This document shows positions 1 through 7,127 of a stretch of DNA of 9,779 nt, piece after piece. The notes beneath the pieces are model-generated. The model saw only the letters and a program-made list of their open reading frames with translations. It was not told the origin of the DNA and did no database searches. The translations under genes and the position numbers were made by a program. How positions within the stretch are numbered: position 1 is the first letter of the stretch; each line of letters opens with the position of its first letter. Location: NCBI GenBank assembly GCA_910577805.1, contig CAJTOE010000095.1:1-9779 (forward strand), given 5' to 3'. The DNA is from an uncultured Oscillospiraceae bacterium (GTDB taxonomy: Bacteria; Bacillota; Clostridia; Oscillospirales; Oscillospiraceae).

Positions 1-1
1 C

Positions 2-922
2 CCGCCGGTGAAGGCCAGCGAATTTATCACCAAAACAGACCAAAAGCCGGAAAAACCCGCCCCCCAGGAGGAGCCTGCGCCGGAAAAGCCCAACCTGGAG
101 GAGGTCTTGCAGGAGCTGGACAGCCTGTGCGGGCTGGAGCGCGTGAAAAAAGACGTAAAGAGTTTAATCAATCTGGTCAAGGTCCAAAAGCTCCGGGAGG
201 AGCAGGGGCTTCCAGTGGCGCCGATGTCCCTGCACCTGGTATTTCTGGGCAATCCGGGCACCGGCAAAACCACCGTCGCCCGGCTGCTGGCGAAAATCTA
301 CCATGCCATCGGCGTGCTGTCCAAGGGCCAGCTTGTGGAGGTGGACCGTTCGGGGCTGGTGGCGGGCTTCGTGGGACAGACCGCCATCAAAACCGGAGAG
401 GTCATCCAAAAAGCCCTGGGGGGCGTGCTGTTCATCGACGAGGCCTACTCCCTGACCGGCCAGGACAGCCCCAACGACTTCGGCCGGGAGGCCATTGAAG
501 TGCTGCTCAAGGGCATGGAGGACCACCGGAAGGACCTGATTGTCATCGTCGCGGGCTACGACGAGCTGATGGAGCAGTTTATTCACGCCAACCCCGGTCT
601 GGAGTCCCGGTTCAACAAATATTTCTATTTCGAGGACTACGACAGCCCGCAGCTTCTGGAGATTTTCCGGAGCATGTGCAAAAAACACAGCTACGTCCTC
701 TCCGAGGAGGGCGTGCAGTGGGCCAAAGGGGAGTTCGAGACGCTCTACCAGGAGCGCGACGAGAACTTCGGCAACGCCCGCGACGTGCGCAACCTGTTCG
801 AGAAGGCGGTGGCCCGGCAGGCGGACCGGGTGGCCCAGCTGGAAAGCGTCACCAAGGAGCAGCTTATGGCGCTGCTTCCGGAGGATTTAAAGGAGGAAAC
901 AGAACATGCTGATTCAGTTTGA
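2..922 (+). CDS. CbbX/SpoVK-type AAA+ ATPase (5' partial)
   Basis: This is a AAA+ ATPase of the CbbX/SpoVK branch; such proteins use ATP to remodel protein partners in the cytoplasm. Numbering from the GTG at 8, Walker A is GNPGTGKT (81-88) and Walker B is LFIDEA (141-146). A sensor-1-like stretch IVIVAGY lies at 178-184, an arginine-finger region GLESRF at 197-202 and a GNARDVRN sensor-2-like motif at 255-262. The first 30 residues are rich in Pro, Glu and Lys and look like a linker, and no stop or convincing ribosome site precedes position 8. I therefore think the gene begins upstream of the window and that the GTG at 8 is not the real start. Its last 17 nt overlap the cupin gene, which indicates co-transcription. 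The substrate is unknown; family assignment is firm, a specific SpoVK or CbbX role is not. Confidence 0.85.
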   Translation, partial: PPVKASEFITKTDQKPEKPAPQEEPAPEKPNLEEVLQELDSLCGLERVKKDVKSLINLVKVQKLREEQGLPVAPMSLHLVFLGNPGTGKTTVARLLAKIYHAIGVLSKGQLVEVDRSGLVAGFVGQTAIKTGEVIQKALGGVLFIDEAYSLTGQDSPNDFGREAIEVLLKGMEDHRKDLIVIVAGYDELMEQFIHANPGLESRFNKYFYFEDYDSPQLLEIFRSMCKKHSYVLSEEGVQWAKGEFETLYQERDENFGNARDVRNLFEKAVARQADRVAQLESVTKEQLMALLPEDLKEETEHADSV

Positions 923-1244
923 CCAGCTTCAGGAAAACATCATTCCCCAGTTCCGGGGCGGCGAGGGAAACACCGTCAACCGGATGTACGCCGACCCCAA
1001 CAATAAAATCATGCGGGGTTTTCTGGCCCCCGGCTGCACCATCGGCCTGCACACCCACGACACCAGCAGTGAAATCATCTACATCCTGTCCGGCAAGGGC
1101 AAGGTGCTCTGCGACGGCGAATACGAGCCTCTGGAGGCGGGCAGCTGCCACTACTGCCCCAAGGGCCACGCCCACAGCCTCATCAACGACCAGGAGGAGG
1201 GCAATCTGGAATTTTTCGCGGTCGTCCCGGAGCACGGCGCATGA
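906..1244 (+). CDS. small single-domain cupin protein
   Basis: A 112-aa protein that is essentially one cupin beta-barrel. Cupin motif 1, G(X)5HXH(X)4E(X)6G, fits exactly from G43 to G63 with H49, H51 and E56. Motif 2, G(X)5PXG(X)2H(X)3N, fits exactly from G79 to N94 with H90. These four residues (H49, H51, E56, H90) form the usual divalent-metal site, so the protein is probably metal-binding. Small stand-alone cupins include isomerases, dioxygenases and sugar- or ligand-binding proteins, and nothing here picks one. AAAGGAGG at 889-896, 9 nt before the ATG, fixes the start inside the end of the AAA+ gene. The stop overlaps the mtaB start as ATGA, so translation is probably coupled. Confidence 0.88.
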   Translation: MLIQFDQLQENIIPQFRGGEGNTVNRMYADPNNKIMRGFLAPGCTIGLHTHDTSSEIIYILSGKGKVLCDGEYEPLEAGSCHYCPKGHAHSLINDQEEGNLEFFAVVPEHGA

Positions 1245-2530
1245 GAATCGCTTTCTATACCCTGGGCTGTAAGGTCAACCAGTACGAGACCCAAGCCCTG
1301 GAACAGCTCTTCACCCAGCGGGGCCACACCCTCGTTCCCTTCGACGGCGAGGCGGACGCTTACGTCATCAACACCTGCACCGTCACCGCAATCAGCGACA
1401 AAAAATCCCGCCAGACAGTCCGGCAGGCCCGGAAGCGCGCCCCGGCGGCCCTCGTGGCCGTGTGCGGCTGCTACCCCCAGACCCACCCCCAGGATATGGA
1501 CGGCCTGTCCGTGGACCTGGTGGCCGGCACCGGGGACCGGCAGAAGTTCGTGGAGCTGCTGGAGCAGACCTGGACAGACCGCCGGCCTGTGACCGCCCTG
1601 GACGATGCGTTTTCCCGGCGGGAGTTCGAGCTCCTTCCCCCCGGAGGCCTGGAGGGCCGGACCCGCGCCATGCTGAAGGTGGAGGACGGCTGCGTCAATT
1701 TCTGTTCCTACTGCGCCATCCCCTACGCCCGCGGGCCGGTGCGGTCCCTGCCCCTGGAGGAGGCCGTCCGTCAGGCGCGGGAGATTCAGGCAAAGGGCTA
1801 CCGGGAGCTGGTCCTTACGGGCATCGAGCTGTCCTCCTGGGGCAATCTGCCCGATTTGATCGAGGCCGTATGCGCCGCCGCGCCGGACTGCCGGGTGCGG
1901 CTTGGCTCCCTGGAACCCCGGACCATCACCGAGGCGTTCTGCGCCCGGACCGCCAGGCTGCCCAACCTGTGCCCCCACTTCCATCTGTCCCTCCAGTCCG
2001 GGTGCGACACGGTGCTGGCCCGGATGCGCCGGAAATATGATTCCGCACGGTATTATGAGAGCGTAACATTACTGCGGGACCGGTTTGATACCCCCGCCAT
2101 CACCACGGACTTGATCGTGGGCTTCCCTGGAGAGACGGAGGAGGAATTTCAGCAAACCCTGGATTTTATCCGGAAATGCGGCTTTTCCGCCATGCATGTG
2201 TTCCCCTACTCCAAGCGCCCCGGCACCCCGGCGGCCGACATGCCCGGCCAGCTCGTAAAGGCCGAGAAAGAACGCCGGGCGGCTCTGGCCGGGGAACTGG
2301 CCCGCGAGATGGAGCAGGCGTATTTGTCGTCCTTCTGTGGAACGATAGAGGACGTCTTATTCGAGGAGCAGAAGGACGGCCTCTGGCGGGGCCATACCAC
2401 CCGCTATCTGGCCGTGGAGACCGCCGCCGGGGACCTGCACAACCAAATACTGCCCGTCCGCCTGGAGGAGGTCCGGGGGGATTTTCTCACCGGAACCCTT
2501 ATCAAAAGGCCCGAATCAGCCGATGTATAA
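1241..2530 (+). CDS. mtaB: tRNA t6A37 methylthiotransferase MtaB
   Basis: A radical-SAM methylthiotransferase that converts N6-threonylcarbamoyladenosine (t6A) at tRNA position 37 to the 2-methylthio form. The N-terminal MTTase domain opens with TLGCKVNQYET (residues 7-17), typical of MtaB. Its candidate cluster cysteines are C10, C46 (NTCTV) and C77 (GCYPQ). The radical-SAM CxxxCxxC cluster is C151, C155 and C158. A TRAM-like tRNA-binding region occupies roughly residues 365-424. The 429-aa length is normal and no key residue is missing. MiaB and RimO are related, but the N-terminal signature favours MtaB. The start overlaps the cupin stop by 4 nt, and the next gene follows 30 nt downstream without a visible terminator. 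Confidence 0.93.
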   Translation: MRIAFYTLGCKVNQYETQALEQLFTQRGHTLVPFDGEADAYVINTCTVTAISDKKSRQTVRQARKRAPAALVAVCGCYPQTHPQDMDGLSVDLVAGTGDRQKFVELLEQTWTDRRPVTALDDAFSRREFELLPPGGLEGRTRAMLKVEDGCVNFCSYCAIPYARGPVRSLPLEEAVRQAREIQAKGYRELVLTGIELSSWGNLPDLIEAVCAAAPDCRVRLGSLEPRTITEAFCARTARLPNLCPHFHLSLQSGCDTVLARMRRKYDSARYYESVTLLRDRFDTPAITTDLIVGFPGETEEEFQQTLDFIRKCGFSAMHVFPYSKRPGTPAADMPGQLVKAEKERRAALAGELAREMEQAYLSSFCGTIEDVLFEEQKDGLWRGHTTRYLAVETAAGDLHNQILPVRLEEVRGDFLTGTLIKRPESADV

Positions 2531-2560
2531 GAAAAGGCCGATAGAAAGGGGGCATTTTGG

Positions 2561-3364
2561 ATGGCAGTCAAGCTGATTGGAAATCTGAACCAGTATGGAA
2601 AGCTCCTGAAAATGCAGCAGCAGTGGAGCGCTAAGAAATCTGACCCCAAGCTCATTACCAGCAAAGCGGACCTGAACACCTCCCTGATTGAGGCGATGAA
2701 GCCTAAGGAACAGGAATACACCCAGGAAGAAATTCAAAAAAAGGTGGAGGACATGAAAAGCAAGCTGCGCTCCGGCGGCAGGCTGTCCCCCAAGGAAAAG
2801 GAATTTTTGGCCAAAAACGCCCCGGAGGTATACCGCGATGTGGTCGAGGTGGAAAAAGAGCGGGAGGCCTTCACCGCCCGGCTGCGCGCCTGTAAAACCA
2901 AGCAGGAGGCCGAGAGCGTGAAAACCAGCCAGGTCACCCAGATACTGGCTTCCACCACCAGGGACACCGCGGACCTTGGTGTGATCCGTATCGCCCAGAT
3001 GGACGCGGCTGTCGCGGAGCTGGGCAGTTTTTTGAAGGAGCTGCCGGAGCAGCTGGAGCAAAACACAAGACAGGAGGACGCTATGGAGTCTGCAAAGACG
3101 GAACGCCGGGACGGGACTATGCCGGACGACATCCCCACCGCAGAGGAGATCGCCCAGGAGCTGGCCGCACAGCTGGGCGGCATTCAGTTCACCCCCCAGC
3201 TGATCGAAAAAATCGCCTCTTATGTGAGCGTGCCCGTCCAGGAGAACGCCTCGACCAATAATTCCGTCATTTTCTCCAGCGGACGGGCGGCGTACTGTGC
3301 CGCGGCAGAGACTCCCGCCGTGGAGGATTTACCCGAGCCGTCCCACTTCCATCGAAAGGCATGA
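2561..3364 (+). CDS. hypothetical protein, charged, coiled-coil-prone
   Basis: I do not recognise this 267-aa protein. No signal peptide or membrane segment is visible, so it is probably cytoplasmic. Residues about 45-175 are dense in Glu, Lys, Arg and Gln with long helical stretches, suggesting coiled-coil or helical-bundle structure. Around residues 190-225 is a second predicted helical unit containing IPTAEEIAQELAAQLGG. The last 45 residues look disordered and are rich in Ala, Ser and Pro. AAAGGGGG at about 2545-2552 lies 8 nt before the ATG and supports the start. The gene is 30 nt after mtaB and is followed at once by a terminator, so it is likely the last gene of the AAA+/cupin/mtaB unit. 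Codon choice resembles its neighbours. A scaffold or adaptor role for the AAA+ protein would be speculation. Confidence 0.75.
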   Translation: MAVKLIGNLNQYGKLLKMQQQWSAKKSDPKLITSKADLNTSLIEAMKPKEQEYTQEEIQKKVEDMKSKLRSGGRLSPKEKEFLAKNAPEVYRDVVEVEKEREAFTARLRACKTKQEAESVKTSQVTQILASTTRDTADLGVIRIAQMDAAVAELGSFLKELPEQLEQNTRQEDAMESAKTERRDGTMPDDIPTAEEIAQELAAQLGGIQFTPQLIEKIASYVSVPVQENASTNNSVIFSSGRAAYCAAAETPAVEDLPEPSHFHRKA

Positions 3365-3365
3365 A

Positions 3366-3405
3366 AAACAGCCCGCCGGCTTCTGCCAAGCCAGCGGGCC
3401 GTTTT
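3366..3405. terminator. bidirectional intrinsic terminator
   Basis: The arms GCCCGCCGGCTT (3371-3382) and AAGCCAGCGGGC (3388-3399) pair with a single C/A mismatch around a 5-nt loop. On the plus strand the hairpin is followed by TTTTT at 3402-3406, and on the minus strand by another T run (the AAAAA at 3364-3368). It sits exactly between the stop of the 267-aa gene and the stop of the convergent 70-aa gene, so it can end both transcripts. Confidence 0.85.
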
Positions 3406-3617
3406 TACAGCTTCTGCAATTCCTGAAGGGTCTCCTGGATGTTTTTCTTGGGAATGTAGACTGCCGCCATCTCCGCCAGCTGGGCCAGGCTGAGACTGCG
3501 GGCCGCACCCACCATGGGATGCTTGAGGTAGCGGCCGAACCGCCGCTGGAATACCGCCCTGGACTTGGGATTGTCCAGCAGCTCCCCTACCGTGATGTTG
3601 TTGTTTCGCAGGTCCAT
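3405..3617 (-). CDS. small hypothetical protein, 70 aa
   Basis: A 70-aa acidic/basic helical protein with no membrane segment, signal or cysteine. It begins MDLRNNNITVGELLDNPKSR and has a second helical unit SLSLAQLAEMAAVYIP. This layout (short 'xGELLDNPxxxxVF' helix, then a 'hPMVxxARxxSLxQLAEM' stretch) recalls small helical modules I have seen appended to some Firmicutes glycoside hydrolases. I hold that resemblance weakly. I chose the ATG at 3617 over the in-frame TTG at 3620 because GGAGG (3625-3629) then lies 7 nt upstream, against only 4 nt for TTG. It converges on the 267-aa gene, shares its terminator, and is divergent from the membrane protein gene 63 bp away. The strong ribosome site supports a real gene despite its size. 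Confidence 0.7.
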   Translation of the reverse strand: MDLRNNNITVGELLDNPKSRAVFQRRFGRYLKHPMVGAARSLSLAQLAEMAAVYIPKKNIQETLQELQKL

Positions 3618-3680
3618 CAAATCACCTCCGTCCCTATCCTATGCCGTCCGGCTCCGTTTTGACTATGTTGGGAGGATTTT

Positions 3681-4496
3681 ATGAAAAAAAATGTCCGCAG
3701 CCGCAGGAGAGCCTTACGCCAGGCCCTGCGCAGCAAAAAAACCGTGACGGTAATCTATCTGGTCCTGCGGGCCCTGGTGATTGCCACTCTGGTGCTGCAA
3801 TTTCTGAACGGCAACTTTGAAAACGTGTTTCTGTGCGGCCTCACCCTGGTCCTGTTCACCCTCCCCACGGTCATTGAGCGCCGCATCAAAATCGACCTGC
3901 CGGACACGTTAGAGATCATTATTTTACTGTTCATCTTCGCGGCGGAGATTTTGGGGGAGATCCAGGCCTATTACACCATCTTCAAGGGCTGGGACACCAT
4001 GCTCCACACCCTCAACGGCTTTCTGTGCGCCGCCATCGGCTTCTCCCTGGTGGACCTGCTCAACCGGAACGAGCGGTTTTCCCTCTCCCTGTCCCCGGCC
4101 TTTATGTCCATCGTGGCCTTCTGCTTCTCCATGACCATCGGCGTGCTGTGGGAGTTCTTCGAGTGCGGCATGGACCAGCTCTTGCTGCTGGATATGCAGA
4201 AGGACGCGGTGGTCCATGAAATTTCGTCCGTGATGCTGGACCCCGCCGGGCGCAATACGCCCACAGTGATCCGGGGCATCACCGACGTGATCGTGGTAGC
4301 CAACGGGGAGGAAATCTCCCTGGGGCTGGGGGGCTATCTGGACATCGGCTTGCTGGATACGATGAAGGATTTATTTGTCAATTTTATTGGCGCGGCCGTT
4401 TTTTCCTGGATTGGCTATTTTTATGTGAAGAGCCGGGGACAGGGCCGGTTTGCCAGCCGGTTTATTCCAAAGGTTTTGGACAAAAACAAGGAATGA
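3681..4496 (+). CDS. polytopic membrane protein, YjdF/DUF2238-like
   Basis: A 271-aa integral membrane protein of unknown function. The N-terminus is strongly basic (residues 1-20), as expected for a cytoplasmic end. Hydrophobic segments lie at about 23-42, 47-63, 77-93, 107-126, 138-158 and 230-249. Three conserved-looking polar positions sit in or beside membrane segments: WDTMLHTLNGF (104-114), GVLWEFFE (154-161) and DTMKDLFVNFIGA (226-238). The WD..LH..NGF plus WEF.E pattern resembles the YjdF/DUF2238 membrane family, an assignment from memory and only moderately sure. A soluble loop of about 65 residues (165-229) precedes the last segment. GGGAGG (3670-3675) lies 5 nt before the ATG. It is divergent from the 70-aa gene and is followed 54 nt later by the DUF1540 gene with no clear terminator between. 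Confidence 0.72.
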   Translation: MKKNVRSRRRALRQALRSKKTVTVIYLVLRALVIATLVLQFLNGNFENVFLCGLTLVLFTLPTVIERRIKIDLPDTLEIIILLFIFAAEILGEIQAYYTIFKGWDTMLHTLNGFLCAAIGFSLVDLLNRNERFSLSLSPAFMSIVAFCFSMTIGVLWEFFECGMDQLLLLDMQKDAVVHEISSVMLDPAGRNTPTVIRGITDVIVVANGEEISLGLGGYLDIGLLDTMKDLFVNFIGAAVFSWIGYFYVKSRGQGRFASRFIPKVLDKNKE

Positions 4497-4550
4497 TTCC
4501 CGCCGGAGCGGCCATACTAGAACCATCCCAAACAAAGGAGGTTTTCCAGT

Positions 4551-4721
4551 ATGGACCACAGTAAATGCAATTCCAGCATCAAATGCACCGTCAGCAGCTG
4601 CGCGTACCACGCGCCCCAGAACTGCTGCTCTCTGAATCAGATCCAGGTGGGCTGCACCGACCACAAGCCTTGCAGCTGCCAGGGGACTGAGTGCGACTCC
4701 TTCCAGCAGAAGACCTGCTGA
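4551..4721 (+). CDS. DUF1540 cysteine-rich mini-protein (56 aa)
   Basis: A 56-aa protein with ten cysteines (6, 12, 17, 25, 26, 35, 41, 43, 48, 56). The arrangement CTVSSCAYHAPQNCCSLNQI followed by VGC and a closing CDSFQQK matches the DUF1540 domain (C.V..C.YH...N.C.A..I.VG...C..F). Function of the family is not established. The Cys/His content suggests metal binding or disulfide/redox behaviour, which is inference. AAAGGAGG at 4534-4541, 9 nt before the ATG, is a near-ideal ribosome site, and a strong terminator follows directly after the stop. It is easily missed because of its size. It could be co-transcribed with the membrane protein upstream or have its own promoter in the 54-nt gap, where I see no clear -35/-10 pair. 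Confidence 0.88.
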   Translation: MDHSKCNSSIKCTVSSCAYHAPQNCCSLNQIQVGCTDHKPCSCQGTECDSFQQKTC

Positions 4722-4723
4722 AC

Positions 4724-4762
4724 AAAACCGCCGCTTCCGGAACCGGAAACGGCGGTTTTTTA
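4724..4762. terminator. strong intrinsic terminator after DUF1540 gene
   Basis: The outer arms CCGCCG (4728-4733) and CGGCGG (4750-4755) continue after one mismatch into TTCCGG/CCGGAA, giving about 11 base pairs with a tight loop. The plus-strand product ends in TTTTTT (4756-4761). On the minus strand the same hairpin is followed by GGTTTTGTT, a weaker T tract. It may therefore also stop the rnf operon, which ends about 100 nt away with no hairpin and T tract of its own. Confidence 0.82.
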
Positions 4763-4858
4763 TAGGCTCAAAAGGACGGCGGCAGTCCCCCCAGCTGCGG
4801 AGCAGCATTGATTAGCCGGCTTCCCCATTGCCACTATGTTACAAATATGTGACAAATT

Positions 4859-5446
4859 TCACGCAATTTGCAGTCCATAAAAGCCCACCAAAGCCAGGGC
4901 CATCAATCCCGCCGTAATCAGCGCAATCGGCGCACCCTGGAACGCCTTGGGACAGCTCTCAAAGCCGACCTCCTCCCGCAAACCCGCGTAGCTCATTAAA
5001 ACGATGGTAGCTCCCACGCCGCCGCACAGGGCGTACAGCATCGCCGCCCCCAGAGAATAACCCCGCTGGGACACCAGCAATGCCGCGCCTAATACCGCGC
5101 AGTTGGACGAAACGCCGGGCAAAATCTCCTCCAGCCGCCGGTGCAGCTCCGGGATGAACAGCCGCAGGCCGTGCTTCAACAGAAACAGGCTCAGCAGCGA
5201 CAACAGCGTAAAGGTCAAGGTGCGCAGGAAGGTCCAGCCGAAGGGTATGAGCAGCAGGTTATCCGCCAGCCAGCACAAAAACGTGGTCAGCACCATGCCC
5301 AGAGTCAGGGCAAGACCCGTGCGCCGGGCCTGGACCGGGTCCTCAAAGGCCTTGGTGTGGGTGCCGATGCCCATGCAGTTGACCAGGATGAAATTTTCCG
5401 AGAGCAGCGCAATCAGCGCTACGCCCGCCAGATGTACCGATGTCAT
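4859..5446 (-). CDS. rnfA: RnfA-like membrane subunit of an Rnf-type complex
   Basis: A 195-aa integral membrane protein of the RnfA/RnfE/NqrD/NqrE family, whose paired copies normally form the membrane core and hold an intramembrane iron-sulfur centre. The ending GAPIALITAGLMALALVGFYG (171-191) is typical of RnfA rather than RnfE, and SSNCAVLGAAL (113-123) matches the second conserved cysteine motif (C116). The first motif, usually N-F-(V/I)-L-V-x-x-L-G-(I/L)-C-P, reads NFILVNCMGIGT. The usual Cys is Gly28, with a Cys at 24 instead. About six hydrophobic segments are present and length is normal. The start has AAGGAGG (5454-5460) 7 nt upstream. It lies 19 nt after the RnfD-G fusion gene and is last in the operon. 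No RnfE paralogue is present, so a homodimer or an unlinked partner is possible. The gene symbol reflects homology, not proven function. Confidence 0.85.
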   Translation of the reverse strand: MTSVHLAGVALIALLSENFILVNCMGIGTHTKAFEDPVQARRTGLALTLGMVLTTFLCWLADNLLLIPFGWTFLRTLTFTLLSLLSLFLLKHGLRLFIPELHRRLEEILPGVSSNCAVLGAALLVSQRGYSLGAAMLYALCGGVGATIVLMSYAGLREEVGFESCPKAFQGAPIALITAGLMALALVGFYGLQIA

Positions 5447-5465
5447 AAAAATTCCTCCTTACGTC

Positions 5466-7127
5466 TTACGCCTCGCTGTCGGTGTAGCTCAAATCGTCCT
5501 TTTCCGGTGCGGCAGTCTCTAAATCTGCCGCCACCGCCAGAGCGCGGTTCACACCGATGGTGATGGCCCGTGAGGTCATCGTCGCCCCGGACACCGCCTG
5601 GATGGTGTTGCTGTGCCCGGTGATGTGCAGGGTGCCCGACCGGCCGATAAATTGATTCAGGAACGTCCCGTCCAGCGCACGGGTCCCCATGCCGGAGGTC
5701 TCCTTGTGGTCCAGAATGGCTACGCCCGTGACCTCACCGTTCAGGTCCACCCCGACCACCATGGTTATCATGCCGCCAAAGCCGCTGACCTGTACCTCAA
5801 TGTAATGGCCGATCAGCTCCATTTCCCGGTAGCCCGCGCCGATGCTCACCGCACGGGAATCACGGTAGGGGGTCTCCGCGCCTAAGTCGGCCTGGGGCAT
5901 CACCTGGGCCAACAGCGCCTGCTGTTCCCGGTCCGCCTGCTGGGCAATGGGCAGGTCCGTGAACCGGTGGACGGCAAAGCTGGCAAAAACCAGCACCACA
6001 ATGATCCAGGCCATGGACAGTATGGACCAGCACCAGACCCAGAACTGGTCCAGGATGGATTCACCAGGCAGCTCGCCCTCGCCCCGCCGGCGGCCGGGCC
6101 GGACCAGCTTGATTTCAGACAGATTGCCCAAGGTCCGCTCCAGACCGGCCCGCATCCCCTCCAGACGGCGCACGCCGAACCGCCGGGGCAGTCCCGCCCG
6201 GTCCAGGAGCCACACCATGCAATTCATGGTCAGGATGGCCCAGCCGACCCCGTCAGGGTAGGAGCCGAAATAGCGCAAAAGTACCGTCAGCACGCCGCAG
6301 CCTGTGCCGAACATAAGCTGGCCGCGGGGGGTGACCGGAGAGGTGGCGCAGTCTGTCGCCATGAAGAAGGCACCCAGCATCAGTCCGCCGCTGCAAAGCT
6401 GGGCAATCATCCACTCCAGCCGGGGGACCTCCGCCGCCGGGAACAGGAAGGTCAAAAGAGCCACGCTCCCTACAAAGCTCAGGGGTATCCTGGCGGAAAT
6501 CACCCGGCGCATGACCAGATAGCCGCCCCCCAGCAGGACCATGAAAATGGACACCTCGCCAAAGCTGCCGCCGTGCTGGCCCAGGAGCATCTGGCCGTGG
6601 TCCAGGGGAGGCAGAAGCCCCAGCTGGAGGTAGGACAGAGGGGTGGCGGCGGTCACCGCGTCCGTGGTGTTCTGGATGGACAGGCCCTGGAGCGCAGGCG
6701 CCCAGTTGGTCATCATCATGGGAAAGGCGCATAACAGCATCCGCCCCGTGAGGGCCGGGTTCATGAAGTTGCGGCCCAGCCCGCCGTAAAACTGCTTGAC
6801 CACCACGATGGCGAACACGCCGCCGACCACAGGGGCCCAGTAGGGGGCGGTGCTGGGCAGGCTCATTGCCAGCAGCACTCCGGTGACACAGGCGGACAGG
6901 TCCCCCACGGTCTGCTCCTTGCCCATCAGCCGGCGGTACAGAAACTCCGCCAGCACGCAGGCGGCAATGGAAATAGCTGTTAAAAGCAGCACCCGCACGC
7001 CGAACAAAAACGCGGACATGATCAGATTGGGGGTGAGGGCCACCAGAACGTCCGCCATCAATCCCCTTGTGCTTCCCCCCAGCCGAAGCATGGGGTCCAC
7101 GCGGCGGGGAGCATGTACCGGATTCAC
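5466..7127 (-). CDS. RnfD-RnfG fusion protein (membrane flavoprotein)
   Basis: A 553-aa fusion of two Rnf subunits normally made separately. Residues about 10-310 are RnfD: multiple membrane segments, GGLGRNFMNPALTGRMLL (115-132) and TDAVTAATPL (155-164), the place where RnfD carries covalent FMN on Thr (T162 here). The usual G before A-T is Ala160. A charged linker (about 312-358) leads to a transmembrane anchor (about 362-386). The RnfG FMN-binding domain follows, with LPIAQQADREQQALLAQVMP (392-411), HKETSGMGT (474-482) and SGATMTSRA (513-521), T516 being the expected FMN attachment residue. The GTG start overlaps the rnfC stop as GTGA. AAGGGAGG lies 9 nt upstream, and the in-frame ATG at 7091 has no ribosome site. 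The reading frame is continuous through the junction. ApbE flavin transferase, needed to attach FMN, is not in the window. Confidence 0.9.
   Translation of the reverse strand: MNPVHAPRRVDPMLRLGGSTRGLMADVLVALTPNLIMSAFLFGVRVLLLTAISIAACVLAEFLYRRLMGKEQTVGDLSACVTGVLLAMSLPSTAPYWAPVVGGVFAIVVVKQFYGGLGRNFMNPALTGRMLLCAFPMMMTNWAPALQGLSIQNTTDAVTAATPLSYLQLGLLPPLDHGQMLLGQHGGSFGEVSIFMVLLGGGYLVMRRVISARIPLSFVGSVALLTFLFPAAEVPRLEWMIAQLCSGGLMLGAFFMATDCATSPVTPRGQLMFGTGCGVLTVLLRYFGSYPDGVGWAILTMNCMVWLLDRAGLPRRFGVRRLEGMRAGLERTLGNLSEIKLVRPGRRRGEGELPGESILDQFWVWCWSILSMAWIIVVLVFASFAVHRFTDLPIAQQADREQQALLAQVMPQADLGAETPYRDSRAVSIGAGYREMELIGHYIEVQVSGFGGMITMVVGVDLNGEVTGVAILDHKETSGMGTRALDGTFLNQFIGRSGTLHITGHSNTIQAVSGATMTSRAITIGVNRALAVAADLETAAPEKDDLSYTDSEA

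Noticed and set aside
1151..1984. 277-codon minus-strand frame opposite cupin and mtaB
   Set aside because: It is antisense to MtaB, which has complete radical-SAM motifs, and shows no supporting signals.
4497..4520. short hairpin CCGC-CGGA-GCGG after the membrane protein gene as a terminator
   Set aside because: A four-base-pair stem with no T run; it probably does not terminate transcription.
4794..4806. GCTGC/GCAGC hairpin downstream of rnfA as its terminator
   Set aside because: It is not followed by a T run on the minus strand (a G run follows), so it does not look like an intrinsic terminator. The hairpin at 4724-4762 is a better candidate.
5967..6734. 255-codon open frame on the plus strand opposite the RnfD-G fusion
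   Set aside because: The composition (Gly, Pro, His, Gln, Arg) is that of an antisense shadow, and no family motif or ribosome site is seen.
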